Assembly: GCA_018798825.1 (NCBI GenBank)
Contig: CP076354.1
Span: forward strand, 744,001-808,000
Direction of reading: 5' to 3'
DNA: 64,000 bases
Source: Ochrobactrum sp. BTU1
GTDB taxonomy: Bacteria; Pseudomonadota; Alphaproteobacteria; Rhizobiales; Rhizobiaceae
Shown here: in pieces, positions 1-9,252 of the stretch
Position numbering within the stretch: position 1 is the first letter of the stretch
Layout: each line of letters begins with the position of its first letter
Program-made: the position numbers and the translations under genes
The notes under the pieces: generated by a model
Database searches by the model: none
Seen by the model: the letters and a program-made list of their open reading frames with translations, nothing else
Told to the model about the DNA's origin: nothing

Positions 1-123
1 TTCGCTGGCCTTGTCACCCACAAGATGAGTGAAGACCTTCCGTTCCATCTGGCCGTCAAGATACGGGCAGGGCGATGGAGCCGTTAAGAAAAACTGCGGA
101 GACTGTTGCGGTTGATGGGTCAT
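1..123 (-). CDS. bpt: Aspartate/glutamate leucyltransferase (arginyl-tRNA-protein transferase family), N-terminal part only
   Basis: Only the first 41 codons are inside the window; the gene runs off the left edge. The start is ATG at 121-123 on the minus strand. The visible residues include the ATE N-terminal signature around [13 protein letters not shown], with a conserved cysteine at residue 19. Family knowledge: these enzymes attach leucine (Bpt) or arginine (Ate) from aminoacyl-tRNA to the N-terminus of proteins, marking them for ClpS/ClpAP degradation in the cytoplasm. Bacterial members of this length class are usually Bpt. The Bpt rather than Ate assignment is an inference because the catalytic C-terminal part is not visible. 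Confidence 0.8.
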   Translation of the reverse strand, partial: MTHQPQQSPQFFLTAPSPCPYLDGQMERKVFTHLVGDKASE

Positions 124-242
124 TCAATATCCACGAAACGGCAATACCGAACCATCTCTTTATGCCCTAAAGATTGAGCCGGCTGCACAAAACGTCAATA
201 GACATTTTGTGCAGCCGACCCTGAATTTTTTTGATGCTTGTT

Positions 243-713
243 TTAGCGGTCTGAACGAATGACTGCTGTACCAAGCAAGAGGTCGTGCACGGTACGCTTA
301 CGGTCTATCACCAGTGTCGCCAAAAGGATGAACGGTGTAAGCACCACATTCAGGCCCCAGAACAGAACAGTGTGGACCAGTGCCAGCATCGGATCGACTG
401 TGCCGCCTTCAAGGCGCACCAATTTGATGTTCATCATCTGCATACCCTTTGTGGCCTGTTGAGGCCCGCCAAGAGTGCGAGATATGTAAAACAATGCGAC
501 TACCGGGAACATGATGGCGTAGAGCGCCCATCCCAGCGAAAGCGTGAGAATTCCAAGGATGAAAATTACGATTGCTGCCGGGATGCAAAGAAAGAAGACA
601 ATCATATAGTCGATAAGAAAAGCCATAATACGGCGTGTGCGCACGCCTTCAAAAAATGCGCGGCTTTCAAAACGCGGGCCCATGACTTCGCCGTGCAGAA
701 TATGGTCGGACAT
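243..713 (-). CDS. RDD family membrane protein
   Basis: A 156-residue protein starting MSDHILHGEV. The start was chosen because AAGGAAAA precedes this ATG; a longer reading to 788 adds 25 residues with no support. An N-terminal cytoplasmic stretch is followed by RRIMAFLIDYMIV, the RDD-type first membrane helix with its arginine and aspartate, then further hydrophobic segments near residues 30-80 and 115-145. RDD proteins are small polytopic inner membrane proteins, some linked to ion or proton exchange; the exact role is unknown. It lies between bpt and hemB on the same strand and could be cotranscribed with them. Confidence 0.85.
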   Translation of the reverse strand: MSDHILHGEVMGPRFESRAFFEGVRTRRIMAFLIDYMIVFFLCIPAAIVIFILGILTLSLGWALYAIMFPVVALFYISRTLGGPQQATKGMQMMNIKLVRLEGGTVDPMLALVHTVLFWGLNVVLTPFILLATLVIDRKRTVHDLLLGTAVIRSDR

Positions 714-834
714 TTTTCCTTCCAGTCCTTCAAAAGAAGCGTCCGGGAACAACCGTCCGCTGTCCCGCACTGCGCGGAACAGTCTCAAGGTGGTGTATGA
801 AACTGGCTATTTCAAGGAAACAGCGTCTCGGATT

Positions 835-1878
835 TTAGCCCTGGCTTTTCAGCTTCTCAGCAACGTCGAGCGCAAAATAGGTCAGGATGCCGTCACAGCC
901 TGCGCGTTTGAAAGCCAGCAGGCTTTCCATCATGACTTTTTCTTCGTCGATCCAGCCATTCATGCCTGCAGCTTTGATCATCGAATATTCGCCCGATACC
1001 TGATAGGCATAAGTCGGCAGGCGGAATGTGTTTTTCAGGCGATGGATGATGTCGAGATAAGGCATCCCAGGCTTAACCATCAGCATGTCAGCGCCTTCAG
1101 CCACGTCCTGCTCGGCCTCGCGCACCGCTTCGTCCGGATTTGCTGGATCAATGTAATAAGTCTTCTTGTCGCCCTTCAGCAGACCAGCTGTACCGATTGC
1201 ATCGCGATAGGGGCCATAGAAGGCGGATGCGAATTTGGTCGCATAGGACATGATCGGTACATGGTTGAAGCCATGCGCATCCAGTGCCTGACGAATAGCG
1301 CCGATACGGCCATCCATCATGTCGGACGGTGCGATAACGTCTGCACCGGCTTCCGCCTGTGCGAGCGCACCGCGCACGACCATCGCAACCGATTCATCGT
1401 TGATGATTTCGCCATTGCGCAAAATGCCGTCATGACCGTGGGTTGTGAACGGATCGAGCGCTGCATCGGTAATGATACCGATTTCCGGCACTTCCTTCTT
1501 GATCGCACGCACGGCGCGGTTGATCAGATTGTCCGGGCTTGAAACGAAAGCGCCGTCCTCTGTCTTTACTTCTGCCTTTTCGCGCGGGAAGGGCGCAATC
1601 GCGGGAATGCCAAGCTTGGCAGCCTTTTCGGCCATGCGCACAGCCATATCGACCGAATAGCGCTCAACGCCCGGCATCGCGTCCACAGGCTCGCTGACAT
1701 TGGTTCCGTAAGTCAGGAAGAATGGCAGGATCAGATCGTCCACCGTGAGATGTGTTTCCTGAACCAGTCTGCGTGACCAGTCGGCCTTGCGCATTCGGCG
1801 CAGACGACGCCCACCGGTCACGTCATCGACATAGCCTGAAATGTTGGCAGAAGAAATGTTGGACAAACGATCAGTCAT
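835..1878 (-). CDS. hemB: Delta-aminolevulinic acid dehydratase (porphobilinogen synthase)
   Basis: A 347-residue cytoplasmic enzyme that condenses two 5-aminolevulinate molecules to porphobilinogen, the second common step of tetrapyrrole synthesis. The two active-site lysines are visible at K215 (YATKFAS) and K269 (MVKPGMPYLD). The metal-binding region at residues 138-151 reads DAALDPFTTHGHDG, with aspartates and alanine where zinc enzymes have three cysteines. This is the magnesium-type variant known from Bradyrhizobium and Pseudomonas. Length is normal for the family. The gene heads the minus-strand run hemB - RDD protein - bpt; upstream lies the repeat-containing gap 1879-2203. Confidence 0.97.
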   Translation of the reverse strand: MTDRLSNISSANISGYVDDVTGGRRLRRMRKADWSRRLVQETHLTVDDLILPFFLTYGTNVSEPVDAMPGVERYSVDMAVRMAEKAAKLGIPAIAPFPREKAEVKTEDGAFVSSPDNLINRAVRAIKKEVPEIGIITDAALDPFTTHGHDGILRNGEIINDESVAMVVRGALAQAEAGADVIAPSDMMDGRIGAIRQALDAHGFNHVPIMSYATKFASAFYGPYRDAIGTAGLLKGDKKTYYIDPANPDEAVREAEQDVAEGADMLMVKPGMPYLDIIHRLKNTFRLPTYAYQVSGEYSMIKAAGMNGWIDEEKVMMESLLAFKRAGCDGILTYFALDVAEKLKSQG

Positions 1879-2020
1879 ATAAATGTTCCCGAGAGAAGAA
1901 AGCTTGGGAATCTAACGGTTCGGAAGCTTGTTATCAGATGAGCACGGTTTATCACGGGAAAAGTGGCTAATCCAAGCACAATGGCCTGCGCAGGATTGAC
2001 GCGGGGCGTTTCACTTTCTA

Positions 2021-2131
2021 CGCATTGAAAGCATTTCCAGCAAAAGTGCAAAGCAGTTTTGCTTAGGACAATGCGTAGATTAAAAGGGCATTTCCAGCAA
2101 AAGTGCGAAGCGGTTTTGCGTGGGATAATGC
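2021..2131. repeat. Two tandem copies of a short intergenic palindromic repeat
   Basis: The 325-base gap between hemB and the next gene holds no convincing gene. It holds two near-identical units, 2021-2075 and 2088-2131. Each begins GCATTTCCAGCAAAAGTGC, continues with a GCAAAA...GTTTTGC hairpin and ends with AATGCG, complementary to the start (CGCATT in the first unit). Related units occur elsewhere in the window (near 14680, 18966, 19523, 36062 and 43973). This looks like a REP-type element scattered between genes in this group of bacteria. Its function is unknown. Confidence 0.7.
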
Positions 2132-2203
2132 GCAAGAGGGAATGATTATAGTGGTTCCAACGTTCATTCTTATCCGGAACCGCTTTAATCGCACGGGAGA
2201 GAC

Positions 2204-3256
2204 ATGATGCAGATCGATTTCGGTGGTGGCGGTGAAATCAGCTTTGAACGCAAGGGAAAAGCGGGCCTCGTGAAGCTGACGCGCTCATCGGCGCTCAATG
2301 CTTTGACGCATAAAATGATTCTTGCGCTCGACCGTGCTTTGCAGGCCTGGGAAACCGATCCGGATGTCGCCTGTGTTATTCTGGAAGGCGAAGGCCGGGC
2401 GTTCTGCGCCGGTGGCGACGTGGTTGCAGCCTATAAGGCCGGACGCGAAGGCACACCCGCTTTTGATTTTTTCCGCGATGAATATCGACTGAATGCCCGC
2501 ATCGGACGTTTTCCAAAGCCATATATCTCGCTGCTTAACGGCATCGTCATGGGCGGCGGCGCTGGCATTTCCGTACATGGTTCGCACCGGATCGTGACCG
2601 AAAATACGCTTTTTGCGATGCCCGAAACCGGCATCGGCTTCTTCCCGGATGTCGGTGGAAGCGCCTTCCTGCCGCATCTCCATGATAATTTCGGCTATTA
2701 TCTTGCGCTCACCGGCAACCGAATTCGCTGGGGCGATTGCCTGCAGAGCGGCATCGCGACCCATGCAGTGGCCGCCAGCGATCTCGACGACCTTCGCGAT
2801 GACCTGGTTGCAAAAGCTGACCTTGATGGTGCTTTGGCCAGTGCTCAGTATCCCGATTTTGAGACAGTCCCCGAAACCCGCAAAGTTATTGCGGAAAGTT
2901 TCGCACATGCGACGCTTGCCGAATGCCTAGACGCTTTGGAAAAAGCAGCAGCCACGGGCAATAAACCGGCAACGGATATTCTGAATGTTATCGCCACGCG
3001 TTCGCCAACCAGTGTCGCTGTCACATTCCGCCAGATTGCCGATGGTCGCGCACTGGATCTCGACGATTGTATGCGGATGGAATATCGCATCGCGTCGCGT
3101 ATGCTTGCTGGGCATGATTTCTATGAAGGCGTACGCGCGGTTTTGATTGACAAGGATGGAGCACCTGTCTGGAAGCCAGCTTCGACTGATGAAGTGAAGC
3201 CGGAAATGGTCAATGCGTATTTTGCTAATCTTGGCGAGAGGGAACTGAGTTTTTGA
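2204..3256 (+). CDS. Enoyl-CoA hydratase/isomerase family protein, probable 3-hydroxyisobutyryl-CoA hydrolase
   Basis: A 350-residue crotonase-fold protein. The oxyanion-hole motif GEGRAFCAGGDV is near residues 63-74, and NGIVMGGGAGISVHG and MPETGIGFFPDVGGS follow, which together are typical of 3-hydroxyisobutyryl-CoA hydrolases of valine degradation. The long C-terminal part ending SMLA-type and KDGAPVWKP also fits that family rather than the short 260-residue hydratases. GGGAGAGAC precedes two adjacent ATG codons (2204 and 2207); the second has the better spacing, so the true protein may be one residue shorter. It overlaps the next gene by one base, so the pair is probably translationally coupled. 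Confidence 0.85.
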   Translation: MMQIDFGGGGEISFERKGKAGLVKLTRSSALNALTHKMILALDRALQAWETDPDVACVILEGEGRAFCAGGDVVAAYKAGREGTPAFDFFRDEYRLNARIGRFPKPYISLLNGIVMGGGAGISVHGSHRIVTENTLFAMPETGIGFFPDVGGSAFLPHLHDNFGYYLALTGNRIRWGDCLQSGIATHAVAASDLDDLRDDLVAKADLDGALASAQYPDFETVPETRKVIAESFAHATLAECLDALEKAAATGNKPATDILNVIATRSPTSVAVTFRQIADGRALDLDDCMRMEYRIASRMLAGHDFYEGVRAVLIDKDGAPVWKPASTDEVKPEMVNAYFANLGERELSF

Positions 3257-3690
3257 TGCGTCAGGATGAACTGCACCAGCATATACAACCCAGCGGCACT
3301 GAATGGTCCTTTGTCTGGTTTATACGGCTGATCGCTTTAGCTGCTCTTGCGAGCGGCGTTTATTACTGGATTAAGCTGATCGGCGTTTATCCAGGCTTGC
3401 TGTGGCGTTTCGACCTCATGCCGTGGCAATGGCAGACGGCTTGCGTGGCCCTTGCTCTGCTTATGCCGGTTGCGGCAACCGGGCTGTGGATGCGTGCGCA
3501 ATGGGGACCGGTACTGTGGTTCGTGGCGGCTGTCGGTGAGATTGCCATCTATTCTGTCTTTGCGCGCCATTTTGAATACAGACCCCTTATCGTGGGGTTT
3601 AACGCCGTTTGTCTCCTCATTTATGTTGTGTTCCGCGTCCTGCTTTACCTCGAGAAAAGACGACTTTCTCGCGTTCGTATAACGGCCTGA
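3256..3690 (+). CDS. Small membrane protein of unknown function (DUF6163-like)
   Basis: A 144-residue protein that begins at the ATG overlapping the stop codon of the upstream hydrolase. Four hydrophobic segments can be seen, near residues 20-40, 55-75, 80-100 and 105-130, with a basic C-terminus. I associate it from memory with the alphaproteobacterial family DUF6163, without certainty. The one-base overlap with the hydrolase suggests cotranscription, but nothing in the sequence links the two functions. Confidence 0.75.
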   Translation: MRQDELHQHIQPSGTEWSFVWFIRLIALAALASGVYYWIKLIGVYPGLLWRFDLMPWQWQTACVALALLMPVAATGLWMRAQWGPVLWFVAAVGEIAIYSVFARHFEYRPLIVGFNAVCLLIYVVFRVLLYLEKRRLSRVRITA

Positions 3691-3883
3691 AATCGCGCGC
3701 CGGTAACAAAACATTAAGTCTGAATCTGCATTTCGCTTGGTAAGCTACTGTTAAGGCTGACTTTTAAGTCGAATTTTATGGATCGCGTCTAAAGTCCTCT
3801 CAAGACACGGTGAGAAAATACACCGGACCAACAGGAAAGAGAGTGGCCTCATGTAAGGCTGCTCCGACAGAGAGGCAAAAGAA

Positions 3884-4399
3884 ATGATCAATGCACAGCA
3901 CAGAATGGATGCATCTGCTCCGCTTTTGAATCCCGAAGCAGCTCTCCGCACACTTTATCTCGAAGCATTGCAGCTGGTTGAACGCCTGCATCGTCGCCTC
4001 CTTGATGTCATCAAGGACGAATTCGACCGCGCCGGCCGTAGCGATATCAATGCGACGCAGGCACTGCTCCTGTTCAACATTGGCAATTCTGAATTGACCG
4101 CTGGTGAGCTGCGCTCGCGCGGTTATTATCTCGGATCGAATGTTTCCTATAATCTCAAGAAGCTGGTCGAGATGGGTTTTATCCATCACGAACGCTCGAA
4201 TACGGACCGTCGTTCGGTTCGCGTCAGCCTGACAGACAAGGGCAACGAGATTGCTGATCAGGTACAGGCACTTTACCAGCGCCATATTGCTTCTATCGAG
4301 CAGGTTGGTGGTATTCAGGTTGAAGAATTCACCGCGATGAACAAGTCGCTGCAGCGTCTGGACCGCTTCTGGAACGACAGCATTGCTTACAGGCTTTGA
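3884..4399 (+). CDS. ldtR: MarR-family transcriptional regulator LdtR
   Basis: A 171-residue winged-helix protein. Residues 20-55 form the dimerisation helices; the recognition region contains LTAGELRSRGYYLGSNVSYN and the wing contains NTDRRSVRVSLTDKG, typical of MarR proteins. The sequence matches what I recall of LdtR, which in Liberibacter and Sinorhizobium activates the neighbouring L,D-transpeptidase gene ldtP and influences osmotic stress tolerance. Here too a transpeptidase gene lies directly downstream, 247 bases away on the same strand. A weak GAGAGGC/GAGGC-like ribosome site precedes the ATG. Name confidence rests on context and recalled similarity. Confidence 0.85.
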   Translation: MINAQHRMDASAPLLNPEAALRTLYLEALQLVERLHRRLLDVIKDEFDRAGRSDINATQALLLFNIGNSELTAGELRSRGYYLGSNVSYNLKKLVEMGFIHHERSNTDRRSVRVSLTDKGNEIADQVQALYQRHIASIEQVGGIQVEEFTAMNKSLQRLDRFWNDSIAYRL

Positions 4400-4550
4400 T
4401 ATTGCGGATGCCGAAAGGCAGCCGACAACTTAGAAGTTTGTTGCAGAACGGTCACAATTGACCCGGTTTGTATGTTAAAGTTCATTATTGCGAGCTAATT
4501 CAGCGAGGCCTGGCTTGAAATCCGGGCTTTGCGACATGAATAAGCCATAA

Positions 4551-4614
4551 AAACCGACATAAGCGGTTTAATACAGCGCATAAATTAGAGCTATCTGCAG
4601 ATGCGACGCATCTG
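4551..4614. promoter_or_regulatory. Palindromes upstream of the transpeptidase gene
   Basis: Two inverted repeats lie in the ldtR-ldtP gap: AAACCG-7-CGGTTT at 4551-4569 and the perfect CAGATGCGACGCATCTG at 4598-4614, which ends 32 bases before the ldtP start. Neither is followed by a T run, so they do not look like terminators. Binding sites for the neighbouring regulator LdtR, or an RNA leader hairpin, are the obvious possibilities. The assignment is an inference from position. Confidence 0.45.
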
Positions 4615-4646
4615 GGCGAAACCGGTTAGCCTTTGGGACCAAAACT

Positions 4647-5951
4647 ATGACCAAAACCGACAAGAATGCCGAAGCTTTCAATGTAGGCCGTCGCAGCTTC
4701 CTGCGTGGCGCAGCAACGGCCGGTTTGGCTGCTGCTGCAACTGCTATCGCTCCTGCGGCTTTTGCCCAGCAACAGGCTTTGAATGATATTCTTTCGGCGC
4801 CACGCCGCGGCAACTGGGATGACCAGTTCGATGCCCGCGCGACCGGCGGTCAGAAAGTGGCAACCAATCAGCCAGTGCTCAGCCAACAGACTGTGGGCAA
4901 TCTTCAGTCCGCTATCGCACAATACGCCGATCTGGCAGGTCGCGGCGGCTGGCCACAGGTTCCGGGCAATGCGAAGCTGCAGCTTGGCGTTAATGATCCT
5001 TCGGTACAGGCTCTGCGCCAGCGTTTGATCGTTTCGGGCGATCTTCCGCGTGAAGCCGGTGTGTCCGGTGCGTTCGATACCTATGTCGATGCAGCGGTCA
5101 AGCGCTTCCAGTCGCGTCATGGCCTTCCGGCTGATGGTGTGATGGGCCAGTTTACCTATGCGGCAATGAATGTGGATGCCAATACGCGTCTTGGCCAGCT
5201 GCAGACCAACCTCCAGCGCCTGTCCGGCATGACATCTGCAACACAGTCTGAACAGCGCTTTGTGATGGTCAACATCCCGGCTGCTCGTATTGAAGCAGTG
5301 GAAGGCGGCAGCGTTTCGCAGCGCCATACAGCTGTTGTTGGCAAGATCGACCGCCAGACGCCGATCCTTGACTCCAAGATTCACGAAGTCATTCTTAATC
5401 CTTACTGGACCGCGCCAAAGTCGATCATCCAGAAGGATATTATTCCGCTGATGCGGAAGAACCCGCAATATCTCGCGAATAACAAGATCCGTCTCTACAA
5501 CGCTCAGGGACAGGAAGTTCCGCCGGAAAGCGTAGACTGGAATACCGACGATGCTGTGAAGCTGATGTTCCGTCAGGATCCGGGCAAGATCAACGCCATG
5601 TCCTCGACAAAGATCAACTTCCACAATCAACATGCCGTTTACATGCACGATACGCCGCAGAAGAGCTATTTCAATAAGCTCATGCGCTTCGATTCGTCGG
5701 GCTGTGTCCGCGTGCAGAATGTCCGCGATCTTGATGTCTGGCTGTTGAAGAACACCGCTGGCTGGGATCGCCAGAACATTGAAGGCACCATTGCATCGGG
5801 TGTGAATACGCCTATTCAGGTTTCCGATCCTGTGCCGCTGCATTTCGTTTACATCACCGCCTGGTCAACAGGCGATGGCGTGGTGCAGTTCCGCGACGAT
5901 ATCTACAAGATGGATGGTGCAACCGCTTTGGCGCTCGGCACCGATACTTGA
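4647..5951 (+). CDS. ldtP: Tat-exported L,D-transpeptidase (YkuD domain)
   Basis: A 434-residue cell-wall enzyme. The N-terminus has a twin-arginine signal (RRSFLRG, residues 15-21) followed by an alanine-rich helix and a likely cleavage site AFA-QQ near residue 40. Residues 110-175 resemble a peptidoglycan-binding domain (VQALRQRL...AVKRFQSRHGLPADG). The catalytic domain carries H334 in YMHDTP and the SSGCVRV motif with the nucleophile C353. Family role: forming 3-3 cross-links between peptidoglycan peptides or attaching proteins to peptidoglycan in the periplasm. It lies next to ldtR, its probable activator. A clear terminator follows. Confidence 0.93.
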   Translation: MTKTDKNAEAFNVGRRSFLRGAATAGLAAAATAIAPAAFAQQQALNDILSAPRRGNWDDQFDARATGGQKVATNQPVLSQQTVGNLQSAIAQYADLAGRGGWPQVPGNAKLQLGVNDPSVQALRQRLIVSGDLPREAGVSGAFDTYVDAAVKRFQSRHGLPADGVMGQFTYAAMNVDANTRLGQLQTNLQRLSGMTSATQSEQRFVMVNIPAARIEAVEGGSVSQRHTAVVGKIDRQTPILDSKIHEVILNPYWTAPKSIIQKDIIPLMRKNPQYLANNKIRLYNAQGQEVPPESVDWNTDDAVKLMFRQDPGKINAMSSTKINFHNQHAVYMHDTPQKSYFNKLMRFDSSGCVRVQNVRDLDVWLLKNTAGWDRQNIEGTIASGVNTPIQVSDPVPLHFVYITAWSTGDGVVQFRDDIYKMDGATALALGTDT

Positions 5952-5967
5952 TCCCAATTGACTTACT

Positions 5968-6006
5968 AAAAAGCCGCCCGAACTCGTTTCGGACGGCTTT
6001 TTTGTT
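5968..6006 (+). terminator. Rho-independent terminator after the transpeptidase gene
   Basis: AAAGCCGCCCGAA and TTCGGACGGCTTT form a stem with one mismatch and a short ctcgt loop, followed by a T tract. It sits 17 bases after the ldtP stop codon. Confidence 0.9.
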
Positions 6007-6144
6007 TTGGGTGCTGATCCAAGCTACGTCATGCCGCATTTTGGAACATGCTTTTCGCTTAGCGGCCATTGGCCTTGCTAATCGAAGTGTGATACTGCGC
6101 CTCATACCATATAGCTATCACCGGCTAACCGGAGGGTGTGAAAC

Positions 6145-7440
6145 ATGTCGCAAGCCAATAACGCTTTTTTCAACGCAACTCTTGAAGAAATCGATGCCGA
6201 TATTTTCGGTGCGATCCGTAATGAACTCGGTCGTCAGCGTCATGAAATCGAGCTGATCGCCTCGGAAAACATTGTTTCTCGCGCGGTTCTTGAAGCTCAG
6301 GGTTCCATCCTCACCAACAAATATGCCGAAGGTTATCCGGGCAAGCGCTATTACGGCGGCTGCCAGTATGTTGACGTTGTTGAAGAATTGGCAATTGAAC
6401 GCGCCAAGAAGCTGTTTGGCGCAGAGTTCGCAAACGTACAGCCAAACTCCGGCAGCCAGATGAATCAGGCCGTGTTTCTTGCGCTTCTGCAGCCAGGCGA
6501 CACCTTCATGGGCCTCGACCTCAATTCCGGTGGCCACCTGACACACGGTTCACCAGTCAACATGTCGGGCAAGTGGTTCAACGTTGTTTCCTATGGCGTT
6601 CGTGAAGACGATCACCTTCTGGATATGGAAGAAATTGCTCGCCTCGCACGCGAACACAAGCCAAAGCTGATTCTCGCTGGCGGTACCGCTTATTCCCGCA
6701 TCTGGGATTGGAAGCGCTTCCGTGAGATCGCTGACGAAGTTGGCGCATATCTGATGGTCGATATGGCTCACATTGCTGGTCTGGTCGCCGGTGGCGTACA
6801 CCCATCGCCAGTTCCACACGCCCATGTCTGCACCACGACGACTCACAAGTCGCTGCGCGGTCCACGCGGCGGTATGATCCTCACCAACGATCCTGATCTG
6901 GCGAAGAAGTTCAATTCGGCTGTCTTCCCAGGCCTGCAGGGCGGCCCGCTGATGCATGTGATTGCTGGTAAGGCAGTTGCTTTCGCGGAAGCTCTGAAGC
7001 CAGAATTCAAGGTCTATGCTCAGAACGTCGTCGACAATGCGCGTGCGCTTTCGGACGAACTGAAGTCGCAGGGTCTCGATATCGTTTCCGGCGGCACAGA
7101 CAACCACCTGATGCTGGTCGATCTGCGTCCGAAGAATGCAACAGGCAAGCGCGCTGAAGCAGCTCTCGGTCGTGCGAACGTGACCTGTAACAAGAACGGC
7201 ATTCCTTTCGACCCAGAAAAGCCATTTGTAACTTCTGGTGTTCGCCTTGGAACGCCTGCTGGCACGACCCGTGGTTTCGGCAAGGCTGAATTCAAGGAAA
7301 TCGGCTCGCTGATCGCAGAAGTGCTCGATGGTCTCAAGGTTGCAAATTCCGATGAAGGCAATGCATCGGTTGAAGCAGCGGTTAAGGCAAAGGTCATTGC
7401 ACTGACCGACCGCTTCCCAATGTACGGCTATCAGGGCTAA
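6145..7440 (+). CDS. glyA: Serine hydroxymethyltransferase
   Basis: A 431-residue PLP enzyme interconverting serine and glycine with tetrahydrofolate; the main source of one-carbon units in the cytoplasm. The PLP lysine is K235 in [15 protein letters not shown]. The N-terminal [13 protein letters not shown] and [15 protein letters not shown] segments are family signatures. Length is normal. GGAGGGTGTG just upstream supports the start. It is a single transcription unit by appearance, with a strong terminator after it and the riboflavin operon starting 212 bases downstream. Confidence 0.98.
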   Translation: MSQANNAFFNATLEEIDADIFGAIRNELGRQRHEIELIASENIVSRAVLEAQGSILTNKYAEGYPGKRYYGGCQYVDVVEELAIERAKKLFGAEFANVQPNSGSQMNQAVFLALLQPGDTFMGLDLNSGGHLTHGSPVNMSGKWFNVVSYGVREDDHLLDMEEIARLAREHKPKLILAGGTAYSRIWDWKRFREIADEVGAYLMVDMAHIAGLVAGGVHPSPVPHAHVCTTTTHKSLRGPRGGMILTNDPDLAKKFNSAVFPGLQGGPLMHVIAGKAVAFAEALKPEFKVYAQNVVDNARALSDELKSQGLDIVSGGTDNHLMLVDLRPKNATGKRAEAALGRANVTCNKNGIPFDPEKPFVTSGVRLGTPAGTTRGFGKAEFKEIGSLIAEVLDGLKVANSDEGNASVEAAVKAKVIALTDRFPMYGYQG

Positions 7441-7459
7441 AATTGCTCACAATTTGATG

Positions 7460-7494
7460 AAGCCCCGCTCAACCCTGTTGAGTGGGGCTTTTTC
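7460..7494 (+). terminator. Rho-independent terminator after glyA
   Basis: AGCCCCGCTCAA and TTGAGTGGGGCT pair around a ccctg loop and are followed by TTTTTC, 20 bases after the glyA stop. Confidence 0.9.
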
Positions 7495-7652
7495 AATTGT
7501 GCCCTAATTATGCATCAACTTAACGATGGGGTATGATCGTCAGGAATCAGTCAATCTAAGGCGTGCCTTTCAAATCGGCGCGCTTGGAAACAAAGAGTGA
7601 AGTGCGTCGCGTAAGCTATATGCAGATGCGCTTTCGTAAGTGAAAGAGTGCC

Positions 7653-8129
7653 ATGCGTTGTCCCTATTGCCAGTCTGAAGATACGCAAGTTAAGGATTCC
7701 CGCCCGGCGGAGGATGGTGCCGTTATTCGCAGGCGCCGTGTTTGCTCGGTCTGTGGCGGACGTTTTACCACTTTTGAACGCGTACAGCTTCGCGACCTTA
7801 TGGTCGTCAAGAAGAGCGGTCGCCGTGTACCTTTTGATCGCGAAAAGCTTGCCCGCTCCATCGATGTGGCATTGCGTAAGCGCGACGTGGACGAGGAGCG
7901 CGTAGAGCGCGCAATCTCCGGCATCGTGCGCCAGCTAGAGAGCTCGGGTGAGGCGGAAGTGACTTCAGACGAAATCGGTCGTCTCGCCATGGATGCTCTC
8001 AAGGGCGTCGATGATATTGCCTATATCCGCTTTGCTTCCGTTTATCGCAATTTCAGCAAGGCCGTTGATTTCCACAACGTCATTGATGAACTGACGGTAA
8101 CTGAAACTGATCGTGATCCGGACGCATAA
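7653..8129 (+). CDS. nrdR: Transcriptional repressor NrdR
   Basis: A 158-residue regulator of ribonucleotide reductase genes. The zinc ribbon is visible as CPYC (C3, C6) and CSVC (C31, C34), followed by the basic RRRRV segment and an ATP-cone domain from about residue 49 to 139 that senses ATP/dATP. Known role: binding NrdR boxes upstream of nrd operons. It is the first gene of the riboflavin and nusB cluster, a common arrangement in alphaproteobacteria. The next gene begins within a few bases of its stop codon. Confidence 0.96.
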   Translation: MRCPYCQSEDTQVKDSRPAEDGAVIRRRRVCSVCGGRFTTFERVQLRDLMVVKKSGRRVPFDREKLARSIDVALRKRDVDEERVERAISGIVRQLESSGEAEVTSDEIGRLAMDALKGVDDIAYIRFASVYRNFSKAVDFHNVIDELTVTETDRDPDA

Positions 8130-8130
8130 A

Positions 8131-9252
8131 ATGAGCCGAATGGAATTCCCGCACGCAAATGTGACGTCGGATGACGTTCGCTTCATGGAAGCGACCATCC
8201 GGCTTGCCCGTCGTAACAAAGGCCTCACAGGCACAAACCCGTCAGTGGGTACTATCCTCGTTAAGGACGGCATCATCGTCGGACGTGGCGTCACCGCAAT
8301 CGGTGGGCGTCCTCATGCGGAGCCTCAAGCGCTCGCAGATGCCGGTGAAGCTGCCCGCAGCGCTACGGCCTATGTCTCGCTGGAGCCCTGCGCCCATCAT
8401 GGTCGCACCCCGCCATGTGCCGAAGCGTTGGTGCGGGCTGGTGTTGCGCGGGTGGTGGTTGCCGCAACCGATCCGGATGACCGGGTGAGCGGAAAAGGCT
8501 TCTCCATATTGCGGGACGCGGGCATTGAAGTGGTGCCGGGTGTTCTGTCGGACAAGGCGGCTGATGACCTTGCAGGCTATCTGAATCGATCTTCTAAAAA
8601 ACGTCCGGAAGTGATTCTGAAACTTGCACTTTCTGCCGATGGCTACATTGGGAAAAAGGGCGAGGGGCAGGTTCCTATCACCGGTCCGATTGCGCGCGCC
8701 CAATCGCATATTCTGCGCTCGCAGACCGATGTGATCCTCATCGGAGTTGATACGGCCATCGCCGATGATCCTATCCTGAATTGCCGTCTTCCGGGGTTGG
8801 AACAACGTTCGCCAATTCGCCTTATATTGGACAGCGGATTGAAATTACCGCTCGATTCAAGGCTTATTCGCACTTCGGAAGCCATTCCTTTGTGGCTTTC
8901 CTGTTGTGAAAATGTGGCGCCGGAGAGGCGATACGAGATGCAAGCTGCAGGATGCCGCATCATTGCAGCGGAAAGCGATGAGGGACGCATCGCTTTGCCG
9001 GAGCTGATGGACGATCTTGCAGCACAGGGTATTTCGTCCGTTCTGGTCGAAGGTGGAGCCAGTGTTGCCACAAACTTCCTAAAAGAAAAGCTGGTTGACC
9101 GCCTTGTTCTGTTCCATTCGCCTGTGGAAATCGGCGCGACGAATGGGGTTGCCGTCACGGATCTGCAATCCCATATCGATAGTGAATTTACAATTTTGCG
9201 CAATGCGCAGTACGGCGACGATGCCTGTATCGAGTATGTAAGGAAAGCGTGA
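8131..9252 (+). CDS. ribD: Bifunctional diaminohydroxyphosphoribosylaminopyrimidine deaminase / 5-amino-6-(5-phosphoribosylamino)uracil reductase
   Basis: A 373-residue enzyme for the second and third steps of riboflavin synthesis. The deaminase half has the zinc site HAE (H62-E64) and PCAHHGRTPPC (C87, C96); the reductase half begins near residue 160 (VILKLALSADGYIG) and contains SVLVEGGASVATNF. I use ATG 8131, one base after the nrdR stop; an upstream in-frame GTG at 8113 would add six residues and overlap nrdR. Its stop overlaps the ribE start (TGATG), indicating translational coupling. Confidence 0.96.
   Translation: MSRMEFPHANVTSDDVRFMEATIRLARRNKGLTGTNPSVGTILVKDGIIVGRGVTAIGGRPHAEPQALADAGEAARSATAYVSLEPCAHHGRTPPCAEALVRAGVARVVVAATDPDDRVSGKGFSILRDAGIEVVPGVLSDKAADDLAGYLNRSSKKRPEVILKLALSADGYIGKKGEGQVPITGPIARAQSHILRSQTDVILIGVDTAIADDPILNCRLPGLEQRSPIRLILDSGLKLPLDSRLIRTSEAIPLWLSCCENVAPERRYEMQAAGCRIIAAESDEGRIALPELMDDLAAQGISSVLVEGGASVATNFLKEKLVDRLVLFHSPVEIGATNGVAVTDLQSHIDSEFTILRNAQYGDDACIEYVRKA

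Noticed and set aside
637..1542. Long plus-strand reading frame (301 codons) antisense to hemB
   Set aside because: It overlaps a certain enzyme gene, has no ribosome site or recognisable product, and is explained by the codon bias of hemB.
4626..5843. Minus-strand reading frame of 405 codons antisense to the transpeptidase gene
   Set aside because: Shadow of a well-supported gene with clear catalytic motifs; the antisense product looks like no family.
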